Source: Blautia hansenii
Lineage (GTDB): Bacteria > Bacillota > Clostridia > Lachnospirales > Lachnospiraceae
Reading direction: 5' to 3'
Assembly (NCBI RefSeq): GCF_013304445.1
Contig: NZ_JAAITA010000019.1
Span: 1-55,517 of the forward strand
Length of the DNA: 55,517 nt
Shown: positions 1-9,089 of the stretch, one piece after another
Layout: each line of letters opens with the position of its first letter
Numbering within the stretch: position 1 is the first letter of the stretch
Notes under the pieces: generated by a model
What the model saw: the letters and a program-made list of their open reading frames with translations, nothing else
What the model was told of the DNA's origin: nothing
Databases searched by the model: none
Program-made: the position numbers and the translations under genes

Positions 1-22
1 TTGGCACTTTGGGCAGACATAT

Positions 23-772
23 TCATTTTTGAATTACAGTTTGCGGAAACTCAAGCAACTGGACTGTACGCATACTTTCTGAATTCGTCATAACCAGTGG
101 CCACAGGTAATCATTCCATACCGCTGACCCCTTTAAAAGTGCCAGCGTAGCCAGAATCACTTTAGAATTTGGAATGTAAATAGAAAAATAGGTTCTCCAT
201 TTACTTGCTCCATCAATCATTGCCGCTTCATCCAGAGAACGCGGAAAATTTTCATAAAACTGTTTACACAAAAAGATGCCAAAAGAACCGGATACCAATG
301 GAATAATAATTCCCGGCAACGTATTCATCAATCCGGAACCGCCAAATCCCATAAGGTTATTTCCTCCTGCAAGAGGAAATTTAGCCATAATCAAAAAAGT
401 CGGCAGCATAGTAACCTGCGGCGGCATCATCAGCCCTACCAAAAGCAACGTAAACAAAATTTTTGAGCCACGAAACTGTAGTCTGGCAAAAGCATATCCC
501 GCTATGGAATTAAACAACAGTGAAAACGCAATGCTCGTTATGGTAATCACCAAAGAATTCCGAAAATAAACACTCCAGTTTCCTGTGTATAATGCTTCTT
601 TATAATTGTTAAAGTCAAAAGTTCCCGGCAGGAAATGAAAAACCGCAGAATTAATTTCTCCTGTAGTTTTAAAGGAGGTAGAAATCATCATTACAATAGG
701 AAGTATCATAATAAAAGAAACTCCCCCCATACAAACCAACCAGATTCCCTTTGTCCATTTTTTCTTTTTCAT
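23..772 (-). CDS. CUT1 ABC sugar transporter permease (MalG type), C-terminus short or frameshifted
   Basis: Inner-membrane permease of a carbohydrate ABC transporter. The N-terminal membrane segment follows a Lys-rich start, and the EAA loop reads EAAMIDGASKWRTYF before IPNSK. I chose the ATG at 772, which has AGGAGG seven bases upstream; an earlier in-frame ATG at 793 lies inside the preceding permease gene. The product is about 249 residues, whereas the family is usually 270-280, and the last membrane helix is absent. The frame closes with TVQLLEFPQTVIQK. Past a one-base shift near position 50, another frame reads VSANCNSKMNMSAQSA to the window edge, which looks more like a family C-terminus. 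It is the third gene of the transporter operon. Confidence 0.85.
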   Translation of the reverse strand: MKKKKWTKGIWLVCMGGVSFIMILPIVMMISTSFKTTGEINSAVFHFLPGTFDFNNYKEALYTGNWSVYFRNSLVITITSIAFSLLFNSIAGYAFARLQFRGSKILFTLLLVGLMMPPQVTMLPTFLIMAKFPLAGGNNLMGFGGSGLMNTLPGIIIPLVSGSFGIFLCKQFYENFPRSLDEAAMIDGASKWRTYFSIYIPNSKVILATLALLKGSAVWNDYLWPLVMTNSESMRTVQLLEFPQTVIQK

Positions 773-782
773 CTCTTTCCTC

Positions 783-1679
783 CTATGAAACATCTATATC
801 CTGACCTTTATTCCCAAATTTAAATACCAACATTGTGACGATAAGAGAAAATCCCAATAGCAACACAGCCATTGCACTGGCATATCCCATTTTAAATTCC
901 AGAAATCCTCTGCGGTATATCTGATGAACCACCGTGGTAGTGCGATTCAGCGGACCACCGCTGGTGAGAATATTAACCTGCTCAAAAACTGCAAAACTGT
1001 TTACAATTCCGGTCACTAGCAGAAAAAAGGTCGTTGGTCTCAGCATGGGCCATGTAATATTCAAAAATCTGCGAATAGGACCTGCTCCATCCAGTTCTGC
1101 CGCTTCGTACAGAGATTCTGGTATACCTGTAAGCCCACCTAGAAAAATCACCATAGAATAACCGCAGTTTTTCCAGATTCCTACCAGAATCACACACAGC
1201 ATTGCCTGCTCCGGATTAATAAGCCATTTCTGAGGCGTAACTCCTATAAATTCCAGAAGCCTGTTGAAAAGTCCGAAATTAGGATTATACAGCCACAGCC
1301 ATACCATAGAAACACAAACCATGGACATAATATTGGGAAGATACAAAGCAGTCCTGAAAACAGGAACCGCCCTTGACTTCCGGTAAAGCAAAACCGCCAG
1401 CAATAGTCCGATTGCCAACTGTATTGTCAACGTAACTGCCGTATAAAACAGCGTATTTTTCACTGCCGTCAGAAATTCCGTATCAGAAAAAAGCTTCACA
1501 TAGTTTTTCACTCCCAAAAACTCAGGAATTGCATACATATTGAAGTCCGTGAGACTATAATATAAAACCATTCCAACGGGAATCAAAATAAACACAGCAA
1601 AAATCAGATAGGCCGGCAAAATCATTAAATAGGCTTCTTTATCACTCTTTCTGTTTCCGTAAACTCCCTGTTTCGCCAT
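783..1679 (-). CDS. CUT1 ABC sugar transporter permease (MalF/UgpA type)
   Basis: This 298-residue permease has about six predicted membrane segments, starting with the helix at residues 17-38 (MILPAYLIFAVFILIP). The EAA motif that contacts the ATPase reads YEAAELDGAGPIRRF. A good ribosome site (AAGGAGG) lies just before the ATG at 1679, eleven bases after the binding-protein gene. It would pair with the downstream MalG-type permease to form the channel. No ATPase gene lies in the cassette, as is usual for Firmicutes CUT1 systems that share an MsmX-type ATPase encoded elsewhere. The substrate is not evident. Confidence 0.93.
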   Translation of the reverse strand: MAKQGVYGNRKSDKEAYLMILPAYLIFAVFILIPVGMVLYYSLTDFNMYAIPEFLGVKNYVKLFSDTEFLTAVKNTLFYTAVTLTIQLAIGLLLAVLLYRKSRAVPVFRTALYLPNIMSMVCVSMVWLWLYNPNFGLFNRLLEFIGVTPQKWLINPEQAMLCVILVGIWKNCGYSMVIFLGGLTGIPESLYEAAELDGAGPIRRFLNITWPMLRPTTFFLLVTGIVNSFAVFEQVNILTSGGPLNRTTTVVHQIYRRGFLEFKMGYASAMAVLLLGFSLIVTMLVFKFGNKGQDIDVS

Positions 1680-1690
1680 AACGCACCTCC

Positions 1691-2995
1691 TTACTGGTTG
1701 TCAATTTCCTCCTGAACCTTCTCTGCAGCCTCATTTAAAGCTGTTTTTGCGTTGCTCTGGTCATAGTATACCTGCTCCATAGCATCATCCACATATGTAA
1801 GGACACTGTTAAAATAAGGCACTTTAGGCGTACCTTTTCCATTCTCAATAGCTTCCATAATTCTAGGTCCGTTTTCCGGATTTTTTTCAAGATAAGGCTT
1901 TTCAAGAGAACTTCTAACCGGCGCAGCTCCTACCGTATCCATCCACAAATTCATAGAATTTTCACTGCACATATATTTCATCAATTCCCATGCACCTTCT
2001 TTCTGTTTTGAGTTCGCATTCATGAACATAAAGTGCATACCACAGAAAGTAGCACTGTTTTCTTCCGAAAACATTGGTACCATTTTAATTTTTCCTTCTA
2101 AATCTCCGGTATTAATACTATTAAATTCATTCTCATTGAGTATTGTCATGGCTGCTGTTCCATTATGAAACGGATTCTGGTCAGACTGTGTATTATCCCA
2201 TTCCACCAGCCCAATATCCTTTAATTCTTTCATAAAATTCAAAGCCCCTACTGCTTCCGGTTCATTGAATAAAATTTTATCGTTTGACTCATCCACCAGA
2301 TTCTCAACCCCATTTTGCATTGCAAAGATTTGCAAATACTGATTGATGTTTGCACCGCTGGTGGGAAGTCCAAATCCGCACTGTGTAACATTTCCCGATT
2401 TATCTTTTACTAGAAGTTTCTCATGAGCTTCTTTCAGTTCCTCCCATGTAGAAGGTGGATTATCCGGGTTCAACCCCGCCTTTTCAAACAGCTCTGTATT
2501 AATCGCAAACATACGGGCATCCGGTGTATAAGGAATTCCATACACTTTTCCTCCAATGCTACCAGATTCGATAACGCTGTCATAAAAGTCTGCCATATCG
2601 CCCCAGTCCGCTACATAATCATCAAGGCACTCATACTGTCCCATTGGCACTCTGGCGCCGATAGAAGATAAAGAATAATGAATTACATCTGCAGCTGTTC
2701 CTGAGGCAAATCCTGTGTTTAGCTTTGTCTCAAAATCATCTCCCCATGGGGCTTCCTGATATTCTACTTCATACTCTGGATGTTCTTTTTCAAAACCTTC
2801 TATCATTTTCATAAATGCTTCTTTTTTGTAATCCTCTGTTCCCGCTCGTAAAAATACCAGTTTCTGTTTGTCTCCTTTAGAACCTCCGCCTTTCTCAGCA
2901 ACCAAATCTTCATTCCCACCAGAACATGCTGCTGCGGACATCAAAACAGTTCCCGTCAGTAAAGTGCTTAAAACAACTTTCCATTTCTTTTTCAT
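1691..2995 (-). CDS. Sugar-binding lipoprotein of the CUT1 transporter
   Basis: Extracellular solute-binding protein (family 1) of 434 residues. A lipoprotein signal peptide ends in the lipobox SAAAC at about residues 20-24, so it should be anchored outside the membrane. The body has typical family features such as GFASGTAADVIHYSL and a C-terminal segment near WELMKYMC. AGGAGG lies about 12 bases before the ATG, a slightly long spacing. The two permeases follow without a gap. The kinase/regulator pair just upstream on the same strand probably controls it. The ligand cannot be inferred from sequence. Confidence 0.92.
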   Translation of the reverse strand: MKKKWKVVLSTLLTGTVLMSAAACSGGNEDLVAEKGGGSKGDKQKLVFLRAGTEDYKKEAFMKMIEGFEKEHPEYEVEYQEAPWGDDFETKLNTGFASGTAADVIHYSLSSIGARVPMGQYECLDDYVADWGDMADFYDSVIESGSIGGKVYGIPYTPDARMFAINTELFEKAGLNPDNPPSTWEELKEAHEKLLVKDKSGNVTQCGFGLPTSGANINQYLQIFAMQNGVENLVDESNDKILFNEPEAVGALNFMKELKDIGLVEWDNTQSDQNPFHNGTAAMTILNENEFNSINTGDLEGKIKMVPMFSEENSATFCGMHFMFMNANSKQKEGAWELMKYMCSENSMNLWMDTVGAAPVRSSLEKPYLEKNPENGPRIMEAIENGKGTPKVPYFNSVLTYVDDAMEQVYYDQSNAKTALNEAAEKVQEEIDNQ

Positions 2996-3039
2996 AGTTT
3001 TTTATTTCCTCCTTAATTCTCTTGCTAAATTCTATGTTT

Positions 3040-3072
3040 ATTATACACAATACCCAATTTTTATCTATGCAA
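3040..3072 (-). promoter_or_regulatory. Candidate activator-dependent promoter of the first sugar operon
   Basis: On the minus strand TGTGTATAAT gives a perfect extended -10 (TATAAT at 3040-3045) about 45 bases before the binding-protein start. No good -35 lies at 17-18 bp; the nearest, TTGCAT, is 21 bp away. A strong -10 without a -35 fits activation by the AraC-type response regulator encoded just upstream. That link is inference. Confidence 0.5.
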
Positions 3073-3207
3073 TTTATATATGTAATCCTGTCATATATTT
3101 ACTTTTTCTATCACTTTTTTCCCACTTTGCACTATTTCCTTCTGTATAGCACATTATTTTGTTTTTTATTTTGTTTTCCTTGTAAAATCTTTGTCTTTTT
3201 GCACAAC

Positions 3208-3241
3208 AAAAAAGTCCGGTTTCCAATATTCCGGACTTTTT
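3208..3241 (-). terminator. Intrinsic terminator after the response regulator
   Basis: Inverted repeat AAAAAGTCCGG / CCGGACTTTTT with an 11-base loop, followed by a T-run on the minus strand. It lies seven bases beyond the response-regulator stop and separates the regulatory pair from the transporter operon. Confidence 0.8.
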
Positions 3242-3247
3242 GACTCC

Positions 3248-4756
3248 CTATGTTGTTTTTCTGAATTCCAATGGCGTCATTCCTGTATTCTTTTTAAAAA
3301 CCTTACTGAAATAAGCAGAATCCGGAATCCCAACCAGACATCCAGTCTGATAAACACTTTGTTTTGTTTCTATTAACAACTTCTTTGCTTTTTCCATGCG
3401 AAAATCTAATAAATAGGTATAGATATTTTTTTCTGTTTCTTTCTTAAATAAATGTGAAAGATAGCTTTTATTCATATGGACGTGCTTCGCAAGTTCCTCC
3501 AGGGAAATATTTTCTCTGTAGTTCTCTTCAATATACTGTATAACCTTACAGACCGCTTCACTATAAACAGGACGGGAAGCCTTCAGTACTTCTACAAACT
3601 GCTTCATATACACCAATACCCTGTGTTCCAATTCCCGTATACTTTTGCAATGGCTGATTAAAATAAATTCATCTATAGAAAACTTTTTTCTCTGTGTCTC
3701 GTCCAAGTGATTCCAATAAATATTCAAGATAAAATCTAACAACAGATGTCTGACTAACGCCATATCCGGCATCTCTTTTCGGAACATATCGAATATCTCC
3801 TGCATATTTTCCAATGCCCTGTCATAATCGTGTTCCATCCATATTTCCTCTTCTCCCTTAAACCTGACCTCCCAAATCTGCCCTTCTTTCCCCGTTTCTT
3901 TAACACAAGCATAATTCAGCACCCCTGTTTTTTCGTAAAATTGCTGATAATCAGCCGCTTTTTCTGCTTGTTTGTATATCTTTTTTAAATCCTCGCAGTC
4001 TTTTCCGATTTCTCCTGCATTTAAAGATATACAGCTGTTACCAAAAGATATAAAGGTCTCAAATATTCCCAAAGACAGCTTCTCTATTTCAGATTCCCCC
4101 ACTTCTGCAAGAAGCAATGCCTCACTGTCTTTTCGCAATACACAAAAAACCTTCTGCTTTTTTTCTTGAAAGAAAAAATCAGTAATTTCCTCTACTCGAT
4201 TCATATTTAATGTCTTATTTGCATTTCTCAAAAGCATAATAGTAAAGTAATTTCCTCCCCATAATCGTTCCCAATCCAACAATATTTCCGGAGTAATTCT
4301 TACGTCATCTCTTAGAAAATTCTCCAGAAATTCTTTTACCTCTCCTTTCTTCTCCGCCTGTATATCTGCTTGATTCTCTATATTTTTCAAGACCTCTTCA
4401 GCTCTTTGAATACAGTTTTCCAACTCTTCTTTTACTATTTCTGATTTTAATAAAAATTCCTTAACCCCCAGTTTCAGAGCTTCCCTTGCATAGGAAAAAT
4501 CATCATAAGCACTTAATATAATAGTATAGGGCAGCTTTCCTTCTGTTTTTAACTGCTTTAGCAGCTCCATACCATCCATTACCGGCATACGTATATCCGT
4601 AAACAATATATCCGGCATAAATTCCCGGCAGCAATCCAAAGCCTGTTTCCCATTTATACATATTGCTGCGACCTCATGTTCCGGAAATAGCAATTCCACA
4701 TTTTTCTTCATCCATTTCAAAATAATTTCTTCATCATCTGCAATTACAATTTTCAC
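3248..4756 (-). CDS. AraC-type response regulator (YesN-like)
   Basis: DNA-binding response regulator of 502 residues. The receiver domain (about 1-120) has the acidic pair D7/D8 and phospho-acceptor D54 in DILFTDIRMP, with K104 in the family position. A long linker leads to a C-terminal AraC-type double helix-turn-helix (about 400-500), including ISLEELAKHVHMNKSYLSHLF and the signature ending SAYFSKVFKKNTGMTPLEFR. The start overlaps the kinase stop by four bases (ATGA), so the two are translationally coupled. It probably activates the transporter operon downstream in response to a sugar. Confidence 0.93.
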   Translation of the reverse strand: MKIVIADDEEIILKWMKKNVELLFPEHEVAAICINGKQALDCCREFMPDILFTDIRMPVMDGMELLKQLKTEGKLPYTIILSAYDDFSYAREALKLGVKEFLLKSEIVKEELENCIQRAEEVLKNIENQADIQAEKKGEVKEFLENFLRDDVRITPEILLDWERLWGGNYFTIMLLRNANKTLNMNRVEEITDFFFQEKKQKVFCVLRKDSEALLLAEVGESEIEKLSLGIFETFISFGNSCISLNAGEIGKDCEDLKKIYKQAEKAADYQQFYEKTGVLNYACVKETGKEGQIWEVRFKGEEEIWMEHDYDRALENMQEIFDMFRKEMPDMALVRHLLLDFILNIYWNHLDETQRKKFSIDEFILISHCKSIRELEHRVLVYMKQFVEVLKASRPVYSEAVCKVIQYIEENYRENISLEELAKHVHMNKSYLSHLFKKETEKNIYTYLLDFRMEKAKKLLIETKQSVYQTGCLVGIPDSAYFSKVFKKNTGMTPLEFRKTT

Positions 4757-6537
4757 GTTTCTTCCCCTCCCAAATGCAATACTGGTATCTCCATTTTAAA
4801 AGTCACGCCTCCATTTTCATTAAGAAAGGCGTGCAAGCCGTATTCTTCGCCAAAATTTCTTTTTATTCTCATTTGTATATTAGAAATCCCAATTCCGCTG
4901 AACTGTTCTTTCACTTTGGGAATTTCCCGGCTTTCAATGCATTTTTTGATTCTTTCTAGGTCCACACCTACTCCATCATCTTCCACTTCAACAACAACTT
5001 TCTGTTCTCTGGAATATGCACGAATCCAAATATGTCCCTTTTCGGTTTTCATATTAAAGCCATGTGAAATACTGTTTTCTACCAGAGGCTGAATCAGATT
5101 TTTCAATATTCCCAGTTCCCCAGTCTCATAATCTATGATGGTTTTCCACTGAAATTTATCTTTATACCTCAATGACATCAACGTCAGATACTCTTCCGTC
5201 ATATCAATTTCTTCTTTTATAGAAATCAATCTCTGCTGATTCGCAAAAGCTTTTCTCAGCAGTTTTGAAAAGGATAAAATCGCTTTATCTGCCTCTTGAT
5301 ATTCCTCCATCTGTATCATAAAACGAATCGTAACCAACGTATTATAAAAAAAATGAGGATTAATCTGTGCCTGTAAAGCCTGTATTTCCAGGGTATGTTT
5401 TTCCTCCTGTTCTTTTTCCAACTGCTGCATAAGCTCCTGTATCTTGTCCAACATAGTATTAAAATTCCGATATATATCCTGAAACTCAGCCTCATAATTC
5501 TCCAAAATTTTTGCCTTTAAATTTCCTTCCGAAACTTCAACAATATTTTTGTTCAACTGCTTCATTCTTCCCGCTATAAAGCTGCAATTATAAAGCACTA
5601 TAAATGTAAGAACAAGAAACATAGCTGCACCAAGTCCTAAAATCAATCCCACATAAAAAGACCAGCTGCTCTGATATGGTTCATAACTGATTAATTTCCA
5701 CCCAGTTTGCTCAATACTGCTAAATCGAATATGACAATTTTGTCCCTTTACATGACCAAGAAAAAATCCCTTTTCATTTTCTGTGATTTTTTTGTAATAA
5801 GAATTATCTTCGATGGCATTCCCATAGAGTATTTTATCTGAGGCATAGATAATTTTCCTATACTGGTCCATAACAATTGTATTTTCTGCATTCTCTCCGG
5901 TTTCAATCGTATCATCTCCCCAAATATTGTGAGAAACGGCTACAATCATAGTCCCTATTTTCCTTCCACTGTTCAGATTACGGATATTACGAACTGCAAA
6001 TAGCGTATCCTCTTGAAAGTTATTTTGCAGTAAAGGACTTCTATATTGCGGCAAAAAATAAATGGTATCATTGCCCTGCCCCATTTCTGAATACCAACTT
6101 TCCTCCACAATCTTTTCAAAAGTCGGTCTATCACCTGTAAATTCTAACGAGTTTTGAAAATAACTGTTTCCATTGCTGCACAATATCATAATCTGATACT
6201 GTCTCTCCGGAAATAATTCTGTCAGTTCCCTCATTTTCCCTTGAATTTTACCTTGAGCCTGAGTCGCCTCATACCCTGTAAGTTGCTGCTTCTCTGATAA
6301 AATATGGTTTATTTCTGAATCCAGATATAACATATTTGTTATCTTTATAATCTCTGTATTTCTGTCTGCAATATTACTGCACCTTTCCTCCACTGATGCC
6401 AGTTTACTCCGATTCCATTCATAATTGCTATTTCTGAAAGCCGCTATTGTCAGAATAGAAAACAAAATAAACAGTGGAACAACTATCAAAAAATCAAAAA
6501 AAAGAACTGTCTTTTTAATACTATGCGGCTTTCTCAT
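4753..6537 (-). CDS. Sensor histidine kinase, YesM type
   Basis: Membrane kinase of 594 residues. One membrane helix lies at about 11-33 and another at about 292-317; they flank an extracytoplasmic sensor region of about 250 residues. A HAMP-like stretch (about 318-370) and a coiled coil follow, then the His_kinase (LytS/YesM) domain with H395 in QINPHFFYNT and an ATPase domain with QPLVENSISHGF and GIGISNIQMRI. It pairs with the regulator downstream, with ATGA overlap. Such pairs usually sense carbohydrates, often with an accessory binding protein. Confidence 0.93.
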   Translation of the reverse strand: MRKPHSIKKTVLFFDFLIVVPLFILFSILTIAAFRNSNYEWNRSKLASVEERCSNIADRNTEIIKITNMLYLDSEINHILSEKQQLTGYEATQAQGKIQGKMRELTELFPERQYQIMILCSNGNSYFQNSLEFTGDRPTFEKIVEESWYSEMGQGNDTIYFLPQYRSPLLQNNFQEDTLFAVRNIRNLNSGRKIGTMIVAVSHNIWGDDTIETGENAENTIVMDQYRKIIYASDKILYGNAIEDNSYYKKITENEKGFFLGHVKGQNCHIRFSSIEQTGWKLISYEPYQSSWSFYVGLILGLGAAMFLVLTFIVLYNCSFIAGRMKQLNKNIVEVSEGNLKAKILENYEAEFQDIYRNFNTMLDKIQELMQQLEKEQEEKHTLEIQALQAQINPHFFYNTLVTIRFMIQMEEYQEADKAILSFSKLLRKAFANQQRLISIKEEIDMTEEYLTLMSLRYKDKFQWKTIIDYETGELGILKNLIQPLVENSISHGFNMKTEKGHIWIRAYSREQKVVVEVEDDGVGVDLERIKKCIESREIPKVKEQFSGIGISNIQMRIKRNFGEEYGLHAFLNENGGVTFKMEIPVLHLGGEET

Positions 6538-6572
6538 CTTCCGTTTCTCCTTCTTCCCCTTTTCATTTGTTC

Positions 6573-6601
6573 ATTGTAGCAATTTCCCCTTATATTTTCA
6601 A
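6573..6601 (-). promoter_or_regulatory. Promoter of the kinase/regulator operon
   Basis: Minus strand TTGAAA (6596-6601), 17-bp spacer, TACAAT (6573-6578) with an extended TGC, about 35 bases before the kinase start. Confidence 0.65.
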
Positions 6602-6626
6602 CTATTTACCAGACATATTCACACAA

Positions 6627-6682
6627 AAAAAGACTGTTATATCGGATATTCAGAAAATCATACCCAAATATAACAGTCTTTT
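6627..6682 (-). terminator. Intrinsic terminator after the HutD-family gene
   Basis: Long inverted repeat AAAAGACTGTTATAT / ATATAACAGTCTTTT around a loop of about 24 bases, with a T-run on the minus side. It lies about 60 bases after the HutD-family stop. Confidence 0.7.
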
Positions 6683-6742
6683 CTCATTTATATTGTGCTC
6701 TAATTATATTGCCACGAGCACCAATCATCTCATTTCGTCTAT

Positions 6743-7321
6743 CTACACCCGCACTCTGCAAATCCCCAATCCTGTTTCTTCCTTGCCGCTATTTACCAAC
6801 ACAACACTCTCTTTCCAATCCTTACACAAAAGAAGTTCTCCTTCTTCTGCTTTGCAGTCCGCTGCTTCTGCCTTTCCGCACCTCACATACACGGCCAGCA
6901 GATTTTCTCCTGCTTTCGGCTCTAATTTCAGACTTTCCCCTGCTTTTAAACGTGCCGTTTCCATTTTCCCCTCTGCACCATTTTTCAACATCAAATTAAA
7001 GTCCGTCACCCTTCCGAAACTCACGGTAGGTACACCGCCGTCAAAGCAGTCTACCTCATAAGGCTGCAAACACACCCTGTCTGCCTCTCCGTGAACCATC
7101 TCCAGATTTCCCTCAAAGATACTGAGGTATCTCTTTACCCCCGGCAGACTGGTAAAATCCGACTTGTCCACTTCTACTGCAGCACTGCTGATACGGCATT
7201 GAAAATTTCCTTCGCTGTAACTGCTGTCTTCCGGATACAGATACAGTTGTGTTGTACTTCCTCCTGACCAGCGTGAAGTCTGAAATTCTGCTTTTTTTCT
7301 TACGATGAAATAATTGCCCAT
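6743..7321 (-). CDS. HutD/Ves family cupin-like protein
   Basis: This 192-residue protein matches the HutD/Ves family: an N-terminal segment SRWSGGSTTQLYLYPE, then FQCRISSAAVEVDKSDF and LPGVKRYLSIFEG. These are the conserved features of this double beta-barrel fold. HutD proteins sit in histidine-utilisation clusters in other bacteria and Ves is a cold-shock-linked protein in E. coli; no enzymatic role is established. A purine-rich stretch (GGGGGG then AAGG) precedes the ATG. It forms a single-gene transcript between its own promoter and terminator. A role in histidine or dipeptide metabolism is suggested only by the neighbouring PepD gene. Confidence 0.85.
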   Translation of the reverse strand: MGNYFIVRKKAEFQTSRWSGGSTTQLYLYPEDSSYSEGNFQCRISSAAVEVDKSDFTSLPGVKRYLSIFEGNLEMVHGEADRVCLQPYEVDCFDGGVPTVSFGRVTDFNLMLKNGAEGKMETARLKAGESLKLEPKAGENLLAVYVRCGKAEAADCKAEEGELLLCKDWKESVVLVNSGKEETGLGICRVRV

Positions 7322-7429
7322 GGTCCTTGTCCCCCCTTGAAATAATGTTTTGCTTTTATAAATAATCCTGTATGGTAAATTTCGTTTGTTCTTCTATTTG
7401 CTCAGCCACTAACGCTTGACATACTTCTA

Positions 7430-7458
7430 ATGATAGCATACTCCCACTTTTTCCTCAA
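7430..7458 (-). promoter_or_regulatory. Promoter of the HutD-family gene
   Basis: Minus strand TTGAGG (7453-7458), 17-bp spacer, TATCAT (7430-7435) with an extended TGC. The leader to the start codon is about 100 bases. Confidence 0.6.
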
Positions 7459-7506
7459 CTCGCTTTTCCCCTCTGCATAAGAGAAAAATTTTTACTGTAA
7501 CACAAA

Positions 7507-7553
7507 CAGAAAACCAGAGAACGCCTGGTACTGTGGTTTTCTCTGGTTTTCTG
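7507..7553. terminator. Hairpin terminator after the YfcC gene
   Basis: Inverted repeat CAGAAAACCAGAGAA / TTCTCTGGTTTTCTG with a 17-base loop, about 20 bases past the YfcC stop. The T-run is short on the minus side, so termination there may be partial. Confidence 0.65.
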
Positions 7554-7573
7554 CTTTTTATACTATATGTTTT

Positions 7574-8980
7574 TTAAAACGGTCCATACCCAATCTGTAC
7601 TGCTATAATCAATGCCGCAAATGCTACTACCCACCACAACAGGAACAGCGGTACCAGCCATTTTGCCCACTTGCCCCATGGAATTTTTGCCATTGCACAA
7701 GCTGCCAAAAGTTCTCCCCCCGTAGGTGCCATAACATTAGTAAAGGCATCTCCCAACTGAAAAGCCAGTACTGAAGTCTGCCTTGTCAGTCCAATCAAAT
7801 CTGCCAATGGTGCCATAAGAGGCATTGTAATTGCTGCCTGTCCGGAACCGGAAGGAACTAATACATTAAACAAATCCTGTACCACAAACATTCCGCAGGC
7901 ACTTAATGTCGGCGGCAGACCATCCAGAAGCCCAGCCAGCGCGTGAATAATGGTATCCATGATATTAGCGTCTTCCAAAACAATCAGCGCTGCATTGCAA
8001 AGTCCAATCATAACACCCGCAAAGAGCAGATTTCCGCAACCTTTTAGGAATTCCTCTGCAATCTGTCCTGGTTTCAATCCCCCAAAAAGACCAGCCAGAA
8101 TACCGGCAATCAAAAATAGTGCTGCCAATTCGTCTATGTAAAATCCAAACTTCACTATACCAACTACCATAGCTATCATAACCCCTAAAAAGGTCAGCAG
8201 CACCAGTTTCTGTCGAAAAGTCAGTTTCACCTCTTCTGTCAGGTCGATATCGGATTCTTTCCCTTTATCGAATTCGTACACCAGACTTGCCTGTGGATTT
8301 TTCTTTATTTTTCTTGCATACAAGGTCACATAAGTAATACTCACCGCCATCAGTGCCAAAAATACGCAGGCTCTGAATCCGATTCCGGAAAACATAGGCA
8401 ATCCGGCAATTCCCTGAGCCACACCTACAGTAAACGCATTTGTCATAGCCCCTGCATAACCAGAAGCTGCGGAACAGAAAATAATCCCCAACGCTACCAG
8501 AGAATCAAATCCCATAGCCAGACATACGGCCAACACCAAAGGAACAAAAGCCAGAAACTCTTCAAAGTTTCCAGCAAAGGCAGAACCACACCCAAAAACC
8601 ATCATACACACAGGAATCATCAACAGTTCTTTCCCCGCCATTTTCTTTACCACCAGCGTCATTCCATTGTGAATAGCGCCCGTAGCCTCCATAATCTGAA
8701 ACATTCCACCTATGATAAAGAGAAAGAAAATAACATAGCTTGCTCTTTGCAGTCCCAAAGTCACAGACTTAAAAAGAGGAAACAGACCTACCGGATTCTG
8801 CTCTACATAGTGGAACGTATTCGGGTCTACAATCTCCCTTTCCGTAACTGGATCCAAAACTCTGTCATACTGCCCCGCCGGTACCAGATATGTAGCAATT
8901 GCACAGACAATAATAATAATTGCCAGCAATACCATAGGATTCAATGCCTTCATTTGAATGTTCTTCTTTTTCTTTTCCAT
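7574..8980 (-). CDS. YfcC family anaerobic carrier (DcuC/AbgT-like)
   Basis: Integral membrane transporter of 468 residues with about 11-12 helices. The first helix (about 13-33) leads into the family signature VPAGQYDR, and the gene carries the DcuC/YfcC (COG1288) motifs LFIIGGMFQI, GNFEEFLAF and VLVPSGSGQAAITMPLM. Family members are annotated as basic amino acid, C4-dicarboxylate or peptide carriers. AGGAGG lies about seven bases before the ATG. It follows the PepD gene by 109 bases and has its own promoter in that gap, so it may be expressed with or without pepD. A peptide or amino acid substrate is inferred from the peptidase neighbour. Confidence 0.87.
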   Translation of the reverse strand: MEKKKKNIQMKALNPMVLLAIIIIVCAIATYLVPAGQYDRVLDPVTEREIVDPNTFHYVEQNPVGLFPLFKSVTLGLQRASYVIFFLFIIGGMFQIMEATGAIHNGMTLVVKKMAGKELLMIPVCMMVFGCGSAFAGNFEEFLAFVPLVLAVCLAMGFDSLVALGIIFCSAASGYAGAMTNAFTVGVAQGIAGLPMFSGIGFRACVFLALMAVSITYVTLYARKIKKNPQASLVYEFDKGKESDIDLTEEVKLTFRQKLVLLTFLGVMIAMVVGIVKFGFYIDELAALFLIAGILAGLFGGLKPGQIAEEFLKGCGNLLFAGVMIGLCNAALIVLEDANIMDTIIHALAGLLDGLPPTLSACGMFVVQDLFNVLVPSGSGQAAITMPLMAPLADLIGLTRQTSVLAFQLGDAFTNVMAPTGGELLAACAMAKIPWGKWAKWLVPLFLLWWVVAFAALIIAVQIGYGPF

Positions 8981-9049
8981 TGCTGCACCTCCTGATATAA
9001 AATCGAACTCCCTTCTTCATTGTCACTCACTATCGTTTTACTACACTAA

Positions 9050-9078
9050 ACCATAGCATAGACACGTTTATTTGTCAA
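9050..9078 (-). promoter_or_regulatory. Promoter of the YfcC gene
   Basis: Minus strand TTGACA (9073-9078), 17-bp spacer, TATGGT (9050-9055) with an extended TGC, between pepD and yfcC. Confidence 0.6.
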
Positions 9079-9089
9079 TCGTGTTTATG

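Noticed and set aside
6567-7061. Plus-strand frame of 164 codons over the HutD-family gene
   Set aside because: Low-complexity Phe/Ser/Pro composition, opposite to a recognisable HutD protein.
9001-9089. Riboswitch or T-box before the YfcC gene
   Set aside because: Gap too short and no conserved T-box or riboswitch core; a simple promoter explains it.
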